The notes beneath the pieces are model-generated. The model saw only the letters and a program-made list of their open reading frames with translations. It had not been told where the DNA came from and searched no databases. Of a stretch of 10,954 nt of DNA, positions 1-5,287 are shown piece after piece (position 1 is the stretch's first letter; the number at the start of each line of letters is the position of its first letter). The position numbers were made by a program, and so were the translations under genes. Source of the DNA: Candidatus Aminicenantes bacterium UBA876 (GTDB lineage: Bacteria; Acidobacteriota; Aminicenantia; UBA2199); the NCBI GenBank assembly GCA_002294665.1, contig DBFQ01000052.1, forward strand, positions 455 through 11,408, written 5' to 3'.

Positions 1-2
1 TT

Positions 3-25
3 TCCAACTCTCCAACTTTCCAACT
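3..25. repeat. CAACT-type 8-bp periodic repeat, tract 1
   Basis: Three exact copies of TCCAACT start at 3, 11 and 19, giving an 8-base period, followed by a short T-run to base 29. The tract lies 9 bases beyond the stop codon of the minus-strand glutaredoxin gene. Related tracts occur at 4929, 5212 and 10924. The sequence is cut by the window edge, so the tract may extend further left. Its function is unknown. Confidence 0.7.
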
Positions 26-34
26 TTTTCCCCA

Positions 35-283
35 TCACCCTCGCACACCCAGGAGCCGGTTCAACTTGGCCTGATCAAATCCCACCACCGGGTGGTTGTT
101 CACCAGGGTGACCGGAACGCCCTGCTGGCCGGTACGTCGAACCATGTCGCGCGCCGCAGCGGGATCGCGACTGATATCCACTTCACGGAAACGAACATTC
201 AACTTGTGCAGGTGGTTTTTGACCGCCCGGCACCATGAGCAGGTGGGGCTGGTAAAAACAATTACCTTCGGGATCGTGCTCAT
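35..283 (-). CDS. Glutaredoxin-like thiol-disulfide oxidoreductase
   Basis: The product has 82 residues, a normal size for a minimal glutaredoxin/NrdH-type protein, and should act in the cytoplasm as a dithiol reductant. It has the thioredoxin-fold order: a beta strand (VIVFT), the active site CSWC with cysteines at 15 and 18, then the GVPV segment with the expected cis-proline at 57, and a GFD motif near residues 68-70 where glutaredoxins contact glutathione. The reading frame is open further upstream, but the ATG at 283 is preferred because a perfect AGGAGG sits 4 bases before it (288-293) and the added residues do not look like the family. No signal peptide is visible. It diverges from serC and has its own candidate promoter. 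Whether it uses glutathione or is reduced by thioredoxin reductase cannot be told from sequence. Confidence 0.9.
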   Translation of the reverse strand: MSTIPKVIVFTSPTCSWCRAVKNHLHKLNVRFREVDISRDPAAARDMVRRTGQQGVPVTLVNNHPVVGFDQAKLNRLLGVRG

Positions 284-310
284 GCGGCCTCCTGAAACAT
301 CGCTAAATAA

Positions 311-323
311 GTTAAACATTAAC
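311..323. promoter_or_regulatory. Small palindrome, possible operator
   Basis: GTTAA-aca-TTAAC is a perfect 5-bp inverted repeat with a 3-base centre. It overlaps the proposed -10 element of the glutaredoxin promoter, a position where a bound repressor would block transcription. Palindromes this short occur by chance, so this is only a candidate. Confidence 0.25.
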
Positions 324-344
324 ATAAAGTTGATCGGGTGTCAA
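316..344 (-). promoter_or_regulatory. Candidate sigma70 promoter of the glutaredoxin gene
   Basis: On the minus strand a perfect -35 TTGACA (344-339) is followed after 17 bases by a weak -10, TAATGT (321-316). Transcription would begin near 309, giving a leader of about 26 nt that includes the AGGAGG ribosome binding site. The -35 and the spacing are good; the -10 matches consensus at only about half its positions. Confidence 0.45.
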
Positions 345-369
345 GAGTTCTCGTGCGCGCGTGCCGTAG

Positions 370-397
370 TTGTTTTTATTATTTACAGCGGTATAAT
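370..397 (+). promoter_or_regulatory. Candidate sigma70 promoter of serC
   Basis: A perfect -10 TATAAT at 392-397 is preceded, 16 bases upstream, by TTGTTT at 370-375. The start point would be near 404, about 28 nt before the serC ATG, leaving room for the AGGAGG at 417-422. This promoter also argues against the longer upstream reading of the serC frame. Confidence 0.6.
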
Positions 398-431
398 GGG
401 GCAAGAGAACATCCTTAGGAGGAAAGGCGTC

Positions 432-1505
432 ATGTCCAGAAAGTACAATTTTTATGCGGGACCCGCTGTGCTGCCGCGGGAAGTGATGGAGAAGGCCCAG
501 TCCGAACTGCTGGACCTGAACGGAATCGGGCTTTCGATTCTTGAAATCAGTCACAGATCAAAGGATTTTGATGCGATCATTCAGGGCGCGGAAGCAAAGA
601 TTCGCTCCCTGATGGGAATATCCGACGATTACGCCGTGTTGTTTCTGCAGGGGGGAGCCAGCCTGCAGTTCGCCATGGTGCCCATGAATTTTCTCAATGG
701 GGGTACAGCGGATTACGTCCATACCGGCGCCTGGGCCAAAGCGGCGATTAAGGAAGCCGGGTTATTCGGCAAGGTTCACCTGGCGGGATCTTCGGAAGAC
801 AAGGGATTCTCCTATATTCCCCGTGAACTGGAGCTTTCCCCGGGCGCGGCTTATGTCCACATCACTTCCAATGAAACCATCGGCGGCATCCAGTGGCAAG
901 AATACCCCGATACGGGAGACGTACCCCTGGTGGCGGATATGTCTTCCGATATCATGTGCCGCGAAATCGATGTCAATGATTTTGACCTCATCTATGCCGG
1001 GGCGCAGAAGAACATCGGGCCTGCCGGCGTCACAGTGGTGATCCTGCGGCGGGACATTTTGGAGCGGGCCGCTGAAGGCATAACCACGATGCTCAAGTAT
1101 CGTACCCATGTGGACAAGGGATCGATGCACAACACTCCGCCGTGTTTCGCCGTCTACATGGTCAAACTGATGATGGATTGGGTCGAAGCCCAGGGCGGCG
1201 TGGCCGCCGTGGAACGGATGAACCGGAGCAAGGCCGCGTTGTTGTACGATACCATCGACACTGATGATTTCTACCGCGGAACCGCTCGCAGGGAAGATCG
1301 CTCCCTGATGAACGTCACGTTCCGCATGGCTTCAGAGGAATTGGAGGCGTTGTTTGTCAAAGAAGCCACCGCCGCGGGTCTGATGGGATTGAAAGGACAT
1401 CGCAGCGTGGGCGGGTGCCGGGCATCGATCTACAACTCCATGACCATGGAAGGGGTGGAAGTCCTGGCCGATTTCATGCGCAGTTTCCGCAAGCAGCACG
1501 GTTGA
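432..1505 (+). CDS. serC: Phosphoserine aminotransferase
   Basis: SerC converts 3-phosphohydroxypyruvate plus glutamate to O-phosphoserine and 2-oxoglutarate. In many bacteria it also acts on the corresponding phosphohydroxythreonine in pyridoxal phosphate synthesis. The 357-residue product is close to the family length of about 360. Visible family features are the N-terminal YNFYAGPAVLP, ILEISHRSKDF around residues 36-46, the cofactor-binding FLQGGAS with its downstream NFLNGG, TSNETIGGIQ, VADMSSDI, and the PLP lysine K193 in YAGAQKNIGPAG. The C-terminal GLKGHRSVGGCRASIYN is also characteristic. The start at 432 is chosen for the AGGAGG 9 bases upstream and the match to the family N-terminus; the frame is open back to 96 but crosses the promoter. 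It converges on the phosphatase gene and ends just before a strong hairpin. serA and a classical serB are not in the window. Confidence 0.96.
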   Translation: MSRKYNFYAGPAVLPREVMEKAQSELLDLNGIGLSILEISHRSKDFDAIIQGAEAKIRSLMGISDDYAVLFLQGGASLQFAMVPMNFLNGGTADYVHTGAWAKAAIKEAGLFGKVHLAGSSEDKGFSYIPRELELSPGAAYVHITSNETIGGIQWQEYPDTGDVPLVADMSSDIMCREIDVNDFDLIYAGAQKNIGPAGVTVVILRRDILERAAEGITTMLKYRTHVDKGSMHNTPPCFAVYMVKLMMDWVEAQGGVAAVERMNRSKAALLYDTIDTDDFYRGTARREDRSLMNVTFRMASEELEALFVKEATAAGLMGLKGHRSVGGCRASIYNSMTMEGVEVLADFMRSFRKQHG

Positions 1506-1513
1506 CAGAAGAT

Positions 1514-1545
1514 TTGAGCGGCCGCGGAAAACCGCGGCCGCTCAA
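1514..1545. terminator. Hairpin between convergent genes, likely bidirectional terminator
   Basis: A perfect 14-bp stem (1514-1527 with 1532-1545) encloses an AAAA loop and contains GCGGCCGC in both arms. It begins 8 bases after the serC stop. It also includes the TGA of the minus-strand phosphatase (1544-1542) in its right arm. No T-run follows on either strand, so it is not a classical intrinsic terminator in either direction. It may still stop RNA polymerase, protect 3' ends from exonucleases, or separate the convergent transcripts. Confidence 0.55.
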
Positions 1546-2189
1546 TACCATTCCGTGACCACGCCGGGCAGGTGTCCGGTGTGGTTCAGCCCGGTCAGGG
1601 TGAATCCGCGACCGGGTTCCCATACCAGGCGCGTGATCGACGCGTTGTCCAGGTGAAATTTCCAGAAGTAGTCCGTCGCCATCCCCATTGCCGTTCCCAG
1701 CAGACATTTGATGACCGAGCGGTGAGTGATCGCGGCCATGGGCGTTTGATCTGAACGCCGGAACCAATCGAGAAACAATCGCGCCCGCTCGTGAACCTCC
1801 CGCAAGGACTCGCCTCCCGGGAAGCGGATGGCATGGGGGTCCTGCACCCACAAACGCCATTCATCCGGGAAATCGCGCTTGACGTCCTGTTTGCGTTTGC
1901 CGCTCCATTCTCCCAGGTCCAGGTTGTTCAGCCGTTCATCCACGTGGAGCGGCAGGTCGGGGAATGCGATCCGGGCGGTTGCCTGTGCCCGGACCAGGGG
2001 CGAGCTGGTAACGGCGACAATGGTTGAAACCGCTTCTGCGTTTCTCAGCGCCCGGGCCTGTTCTTCACCCCGGACGGACAGGGGAATATCCAGGCGCCCG
2101 CGAAAGATGCCTTCCCGGTTGGACCGGGTTTCCCCGTGGCGGATCAGAAAAAGTTCGCGCCGTGTTTGTGCGGTGTTTGCATTCGTCAT
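1542..2189 (-). CDS. Histidine phosphatase family protein; possible metal-independent phosphoserine phosphatase
   Basis: This is a 215-residue cytoplasmic member of the histidine phosphatase (phosphoglycerate-mutase-like) superfamily, which works through a phosphohistidine intermediate. The signature LIRHGET gives R17 and nucleophile H18. SSPLVRA supplies R67, LGEWSG supplies the acid/base E94, and ITHRS supplies the second histidine H156. The later blocks PHAIRFPGGESL, FWKFHLDNAS and LNHTGHL resemble, from memory, the metal-independent phosphoserine phosphatase PspA of Hydrogenobacter. Proximity to serC fits that. Against it, my recollection is that PspA carries a His where this protein has L92 in LDLGEWSG, so an alpha-ribazole phosphatase or a general phosphatase remains possible. 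Its ATG overlaps the kynU stop as ATGA, so translation is probably coupled. Only a weak GGAG lies upstream. Confidence 0.85.
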   Translation of the reverse strand: MTNANTAQTRRELFLIRHGETRSNREGIFRGRLDIPLSVRGEEQARALRNAEAVSTIVAVTSSPLVRAQATARIAFPDLPLHVDERLNNLDLGEWSGKRKQDVKRDFPDEWRLWVQDPHAIRFPGGESLREVHERARLFLDWFRRSDQTPMAAITHRSVIKCLLGTAMGMATDYFWKFHLDNASITRLVWEPGRGFTLTGLNHTGHLPGVVTEWY

Positions 2190-3475
2190 GTGATGGCTCC
2201 GCGAACGGTCTGGAAGCGTGTGTATTCGCGGTTGTCGACGATTTCACGCAGCGCCTCCACCACCTGGTATACTTCGAGAGCCGTGTTGTACAACGCCACA
2301 GGCGCGATACGGATGACATCGGGAGGGCGGAAATCCGGGATGATGCCGCGGGCACGCAGGGCGGCTGCAATGCGCAGCGCTTCTTGGTTGCGGGCCAGCG
2401 CCACATGGCCACCCCGGCGCTCTGCATGCCTCGGGTTGACCACGGTAAAAGAATATGGAGGAGCAGAGAGGCGTTCATCCGCCAGGCGCATCAGCAGTTC
2501 CGTCAATCGCAATGAACGTTCACGAATGGCTTCAATTCCCGCTTCCAGCGAGATCTCCAGGGCTCCGGCCACGGCGGCCGCTCCCAGGATTCCCGGGGAG
2601 GAAATCTGCCATCCGCCGGCATCGGGTTGGGGGTTGAATTCCGGCAGCAGGTCGAATTGTTTTTGCTTCTGATAACCGAACCAACCGGGCATTCGCGGAA
2701 AGCGTGAGCCGTGATGGCGTTCATGTACAAAGAGAAAGGCGGGGCTTCCGGGCCCGCCGTTGAGGTATTTGTAGGAACACCACAAGGCGAAATCAACGCC
2801 CCATTCATGGAGGTGGTGGGGAACCGCTCCGGCTGAGTGGGAAAGATCGAACCCGATCACGATCCCCCGCTGCCGCGCCGCTGCCGTCAGCCGGGGCAAG
2901 TCCAGCAACTGACCGGAAACAAACAGCACCGAAGGCAGGAATACCAGTGCCACGTTTTTGTCCATGGCGGCGATGATCTCCTCTTCCATAAGGGTGCGGC
3001 CGTCCCGCGAAGCCACGCGGACCAGGTGTCGACTGGGGTCCAGGCCGCGCAGGCGCAGCTGCCCGGCAAGGGCATAGAGGTCGGTGGGAAAATTCAGCTC
3101 GTCGGCAAGGATCCGGTCGCGGCCCGGGATGGGATCAAAGAAAGAAGCCACCAATGAATGGATGTTGACCGTAGTGGTACCCGTGGCCACGACTTCGCCA
3201 GGTAGCGCCCCCACCAGGGGAGAAGCCCGTTTTCCAAGGGACTCTGACAAGGTGAACCAGGGCGGATTACCGTCCAGCCAGCCGCCGATTCCCAGGTTAC
3301 GCCAGTCATCCAGGACCTGCCTGACCTTGCGGGCGGCGCTCCGGCTTTGCAGGCCCAGCGAGTTGCCGTCCATGTAGATCATTTTCCGCGGCAAAAAAAA
3401 ATTTCGACGAAATCGCAATAGCGGATCGTTGCGGTCCATCTGAAGGACCCGGGCTTTACTGACGGCAGCGGGCAT
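2186..3475 (-). CDS. kynU: Kynureninase
   Basis: A PLP-dependent fold-type I (class V aminotransferase family) hydrolase that cleaves L-kynurenine to anthranilate and alanine, and 3-hydroxykynurenine to 3-hydroxyanthranilate. The 429 residues fit the bacterial length of about 415-430. Signatures include YMDGNSLGL near the N-terminus, TVNIHSL, DELNFPTD, the cofactor segment FDLSHSAGAVPHHLHEWGVDFA, and the PLP lysine K236 in CSYKYLNGGPG. The C-terminal domain has DFRPPDVIRIAPVALYNT. The ATG at 3475 is preferred because TGGAGG lies 5 bases upstream (3485-3481); in-frame starts at 3487, 3493 and a TTG at 3502 lack this. It is the first gene of a two-gene unit with the histidine phosphatase. No tryptophan dioxygenase or kynurenine formamidase is nearby, so its metabolic role (catabolism or NAD/anthranilate supply) is open. 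Confidence 0.95.
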   Translation of the reverse strand: MPAAVSKARVLQMDRNDPLLRFRRNFFLPRKMIYMDGNSLGLQSRSAARKVRQVLDDWRNLGIGGWLDGNPPWFTLSESLGKRASPLVGALPGEVVATGTTTVNIHSLVASFFDPIPGRDRILADELNFPTDLYALAGQLRLRGLDPSRHLVRVASRDGRTLMEEEIIAAMDKNVALVFLPSVLFVSGQLLDLPRLTAAARQRGIVIGFDLSHSAGAVPHHLHEWGVDFALWCSYKYLNGGPGSPAFLFVHERHHGSRFPRMPGWFGYQKQKQFDLLPEFNPQPDAGGWQISSPGILGAAAVAGALEISLEAGIEAIRERSLRLTELLMRLADERLSAPPYSFTVVNPRHAERRGGHVALARNQEALRIAAALRARGIIPDFRPPDVIRIAPVALYNTALEVYQVVEALREIVDNREYTRFQTVRGAIT

Positions 3476-3491
3476 GTGCGCCTCCATTGCC

Positions 3492-3519
3492 ATTCTACTC
3501 AATCAGGCATGGATTACAA
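3492..3519 (-). promoter_or_regulatory. Weak candidate promoter of kynU
   Basis: On the minus strand TTGTAA (3519-3514) is followed after 16 bases by TAGAAT (3497-3492). The implied start point, near 3485, falls at the very beginning of the ribosome binding site, leaving a leader of only about 10 nt. That makes this promoter doubtful or the leader unusually short. Confidence 0.3.
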
Positions 3520-3554
3520 CCGTGGAAATCCCGGCTTCCGGCTTCAGCGATTTC

Positions 3555-3583
3555 TTGCAAGACTTGAACCGGACGGGTACAAT
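3555..3583 (+). promoter_or_regulatory. Candidate sigma70 promoter of the 3614 gene
   Basis: TTGCAA at 3555-3560 and TACAAT at 3578-3583 are separated by exactly 17 bases. The start point would lie near 3590, about 24 nt before the ATG at 3614, leaving the GGGAGG at 3604-3609 in the leader. Confidence 0.6.
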
Positions 3584-3613
3584 CTTTTCCGTCAGGCAAT
3601 GCAGGGAGGAAAG

Positions 3614-4066
3614 ATGAAATTCAGAATGCTTCCGGGCTTAATCGTGCTGTTGTCGGCATCCGTCTTGTGGGCCGGTGGTCTCCGTAAAGGCCAGGCGCGT
3701 GCCGGAGTAATGGTCACCGCGATTCACCATGCCACTTATATCGGCGGAACATTTGAATTGGGGATTGGTAACCGGATTGCTCTTGGCGGGGATGCGAGCG
3801 TGTGGCTGGAAGGAAACGGTGGTATGGTGCTGTCTCCCCACCTGGTCTATTCATTCCCCTTGAAGGTTTCGCGCCTGGAATTGTTTGCCGGAGGGGGACC
3901 ATTATTGGCATTCGGTTTCAAGGGAGGCTCTGATTTCCGCGTCAAATTGTTTGCCGGCGCCCGTTACCGGTTGAATGCAAAGACCGCATTGTTCACGCGC
4001 CTGGTCGCGGAAACAGGCGATGGTGATGGCCTGGGGGGAGCGCTCGGTATTGACTGGCGCCTGTAG
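3614..4066 (+). CDS. Small exported protein, probable outer-membrane beta-barrel, function unknown
   Basis: The product has 150 residues and I do not recognise a named family. The N-terminus is a clear Sec signal peptide: charged MKFRM, a hydrophobic core about residues 6-19, and a probable cleavage after LWA at residue 20. The mature part is rich in glycine and alternates hydrophobic and polar residues in short stretches (YIGGTFELGIG, HLVYSFPL, LELFAGGGPLLAFGF, RVKLFAGARYRL, LFTRLVAET, GGALGIDWRL). This is the pattern of a small, roughly eight-stranded transmembrane barrel. It has no C-terminal Phe; it ends WRL. The ATG at 3614 follows GGGAGG by 4 bases, and the frame upstream of it looks non-coding. 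It is transcribed divergently from kynU and followed by another barrel-like gene. Barrel topology is inferred. Confidence 0.75.
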   Translation: MKFRMLPGLIVLLSASVLWAGGLRKGQARAGVMVTAIHHATYIGGTFELGIGNRIALGGDASVWLEGNGGMVLSPHLVYSFPLKVSRLELFAGGGPLLAFGFKGGSDFRVKLFAGARYRLNAKTALFTRLVAETGDGDGLGGALGIDWRL

Positions 4067-4092
4067 ACTTTTTCTGTTGGACCCGCTATGAT
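4064..4092 (+). promoter_or_regulatory. Candidate promoter of the 4168 gene
   Basis: TAGACT (4064-4069) and TATGAT (4087-4092) are 17 bases apart. The -35 overlaps the TAG stop of the preceding gene. The leader would be about 70 nt. Matches are moderate, and the gene could also be read through from the upstream promoter, since I see no clear terminator in the 101-base gap. Confidence 0.35.
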
Positions 4093-4167
4093 CGCGCGTG
4101 CCGTTGCCGCCCGGACTGAAGCGTGCGAACGGCGAAAGTTTTGCACATCTGAGTCGAGGGGTGAAAA

Positions 4168-4917
4168 ATGAAATCCAGATCCACAGTTCTGCTGGTTCTG
4201 CTGATTCTGCTGACGCTTGACGTATCGGGCCGGGGAGATCGCTGGCGCCTGGAGGCCGAGGGTGGAGTGGTGATCCCCGGTTACAACACCGTCCAGGTTC
4301 CCAATCCCGGGGGCACCCGTTTTTCGTTGCGTAACGACCTGACGACTGATTCCCGGGCCTACCTGAGGTTGCGCCTGAGCTGGCGCATCGCCCGTCGGCA
4401 TGAGTTGTCCGTGTTGTATGCGCCTTTGAGCCTGGATGCCGCGGGCGTTCTTCCCGGGGAAGTGATTTTTAACGACAACCGTTTCGCGCCTGACACCGCG
4501 GTTACCGCGCTTTACCGATTCAATTCATATCGCCTGACCTGGCGCTGGCACTGGGTACGTGCGCCCAAGCTGGATCTATGGGTGGGATTTACCGCCAAGA
4601 TCCGTGACGCCGAGATCCGCGTGCAAAGCACGGAGCAAGCGGCATTCACTGATAATGTCGGCTTCGTGCCCCTGCTTCATGCCCGCCTGGTCTGGCGCTG
4701 GAGCGCCTGCGCGGGATTGATCGTCGAAGCGGACGCCGCCGCCGCCAAGCAGGGGCGGGCCGAGGACGTGGCGGCGATTTTTTTCTGGAAGCCGGCAAAG
4801 GGACGCGCTTCGCTGCGCGCGGGTTACCGCTTTGTGGAAGGGGGAGCCGATGTCGAGCAGGTGTACAATTTCGCGTTTATCGGATACCTGTTTGCCGGCG
4901 TGGCGGTACATTTTTAA
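4168..4917 (+). CDS. Exported outer-membrane beta-barrel-like protein, function unknown
   Basis: The product has 249 residues. A signal peptide covers about residues 1-22: MKSRS, then a leucine-rich core LLVLLILLTL, with cleavage around VSG/RG. The remainder is a series of alternating, aromatic-capped strands such as WRLEAEGGVVIPGYN, AYLRLRLSWRI, HELSVLYAPLSL, ALYRFNSYRLTWRWHWV, KLDLWVGFTAKI, VPLLHARLVWRW, GRASLRAGYRFV and FAFIGYLFAGVAVHF. The chain ends in Phe, the classic terminal residue recognised by the BAM machinery. The motif LYAPL followed by a RFNSYRLT strand looks familiar from uncharacterised proteins of environmental Gram-negatives, but I cannot name the family. Start support is GAGGGG 6 bases upstream of the ATG. 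It lies 101 bases after the smaller barrel-like gene; the two do not look like simple duplicates. Confidence 0.8.
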   Translation: MKSRSTVLLVLLILLTLDVSGRGDRWRLEAEGGVVIPGYNTVQVPNPGGTRFSLRNDLTTDSRAYLRLRLSWRIARRHELSVLYAPLSLDAAGVLPGEVIFNDNRFAPDTAVTALYRFNSYRLTWRWHWVRAPKLDLWVGFTAKIRDAEIRVQSTEQAAFTDNVGFVPLLHARLVWRWSACAGLIVEADAAAAKQGRAEDVAAIFFWKPAKGRASLRAGYRFVEGGADVEQVYNFAFIGYLFAGVAVHF

Positions 4918-4928
4918 CTTTTTTCCTC

Positions 4929-4961
4929 TTCAACTTTTCAACTCTCAAACCCTTCAACTTT
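4929..4961. repeat. CAACT-type 8-bp periodic repeat, tract 2
   Basis: TTCAACT occurs at 4929, 4937 and 4953, with a degenerate unit (TCAAAC) filling the phase at 4945, so four units keep an 8-base period. The tract begins 12 bases after the stop of the barrel gene, with a T-rich stretch in between. Confidence 0.7.
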
Positions 4962-4979
4962 GTTTAGGCAGGAGACAAG

Positions 4980-5001
4980 GGGCGGCCCCCCGTGGCCGCC
5001 C
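4980..5001. repeat. GC-rich palindromic unit
   Basis: GGGCGGCC (4980-4987) and GGCCGCCC (4994-5001) form a perfect 8-bp stem with a 6-base loop, extendable by one G-T pair. No T-run follows closely, so it is a poor intrinsic terminator. Its form, a short GC palindrome in a spacer followed by GGTTTCGCGGCGAA, resembles dispersed REP/MITE-like intergenic hairpins found in many environmental bacteria. Dispersal in this genome cannot be judged from one copy. Confidence 0.5.
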
Positions 5002-5060
5002 TGGTTTCGCGGCGAATGGTGAGTGGCAATAGGAAAAGGGCAAGGGACTGTATTGCTTTT

Positions 5061-5123
5061 GTTTGGAAAATTTGGGTTTGGGAAATTTGAACTTGTCTGG
5101 GATTTCGGATTTGGGATTTATGG
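5061..5123. repeat. G/T-rich degenerate low-complexity tract
   Basis: The run is made of degenerate TTTGG, GGGTTTGGGAAATTT and GGATTTGGGATTT-like units on the plus strand, with almost no C. It differs sharply in composition from the flanking sequence and shows no start codon, ribosome site or protein-like pattern. It is probably a decayed simple-sequence repeat. Confidence 0.5.
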
Positions 5124-5211
5124 ACGTCCTGCCGAGCGAATAATAATCGCCTGCAGATCTTCAGAGGAGCGCCCGACAGAACTCGCCGTTTCGTCCTACT
5201 TCCGTTCCGCC

Positions 5212-5238
5212 CTCAACTCTCTCAACTCGCTCAGCTTC
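5212..5238. repeat. CAACT-type periodic repeat, tract 3 (9-bp period)
   Basis: CTCAACTCT, CTCAACTCG and the degenerate CTCAGCTTC follow one another as three 9-base units. The core matches the other tracts but the period is 9 rather than 8. It lies 15 bases before the -35 of the regulator promoter instead of next to a stop codon. Confidence 0.6.
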
Positions 5239-5252
5239 TCCTCATAATGCCA

Positions 5253-5281
5253 TTGACAAATCGGAATGATTCCTATATAGT
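5253..5281 (+). promoter_or_regulatory. Strong sigma70 promoter of the regulator-phosphodiesterase operon
   Basis: A perfect -35 TTGACA (5253-5258) and a -10 TATAGT (5276-5281, five of six matches) have the ideal 17-base spacing. The expected start point, about 7 bases beyond the -10, falls on or next to the ATG at 5288, so the mRNA would be leaderless. An overlapping TATATA at 5274 would give a less favourable 15-base spacing. No other promoter is obvious before 10922, so this one probably serves all five genes. Confidence 0.75.
5260..5276. promoter_or_regulatory. Palindromic operator candidate in the promoter spacer
   Basis: ATCGGAATGATTCCTAT is an inverted repeat of 8-1-8 with a single mismatch; the inner GGAAT-g-ATTCC is perfect. 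It fills the space between the -35 and -10 boxes, where a bound repressor would block RNA polymerase. The odd-centred arrangement resembles the 7-1-7 layout of PerR/Fur-family boxes, although the bases differ from the Bacillus consensus. Autoregulation by the adjacent Fur-family gene is the natural inference. Confidence 0.55.
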
Positions 5282-5287
5282 AGGGCC

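Larger units (their letters stand above)
4918..5252. other. Gene-free intergenic stretch built from several repeat types
   Basis: No convincing gene is seen between the barrel protein and the regulator promoter. In order it holds a CAACT periodic tract (4929-4961), a GC-rich palindrome (4980-5001), a G/T-rich low-complexity run (5061-5123), a stretch of about 90 bases in which I recognise nothing, and a second CAACT tract with a 9-base period (5212-5238). An open frame across 5023-5247 follows the low-complexity sequence and has no supporting features. Confidence 0.6.

Noticed and set aside
96..431. In-frame upstream extension of serC giving a 469-residue product
   Set aside because: It crosses the TATAAT promoter and the AGGAGG site, overlaps the glutaredoxin gene, and adds residues unlike any SerC N-terminus.
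3476..3502. Longer kynU N-terminus using TTG at 3502 or ATG at 3493/3487
   Set aside because: Only the ATG at 3475 has a good ribosome site (TGGAGG at 5 bases), and the extra residues do not match the family.
4088..4171. 27-codon open frame ending in an ATGA overlap with the 4168 gene, a possible leader peptide
   Set aside because: It has no ribosome binding site, starts inside the proposed -10 box, and its sequence shows no leader-peptide features such as codon runs or an attenuator hairpin.
4980..5001. Intrinsic terminator for the barrel gene
   Set aside because: The stem is good but lies over 60 bases after the stop and no T-run follows it, so it was listed as a palindromic repeat instead.
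4929..5238. CRISPR-like array made by the CAACT repeats
   Set aside because: Units are 7-9 bases with no unique spacers of CRISPR length; this is short tandem repeat sequence.
5023..5247. Open frame of 74 residues in the intergenic region
   Set aside because: It is mostly translation of the G/T-rich low-complexity run and the CAACT repeat, with no ribosome site and no protein-like pattern.
4918..5287. tRNA or other structured RNA gene in the large spacer
   Set aside because: I looked for a cloverleaf with a TTC-arm motif and a CCA end and found none; the conserved-looking parts are simple repeats.
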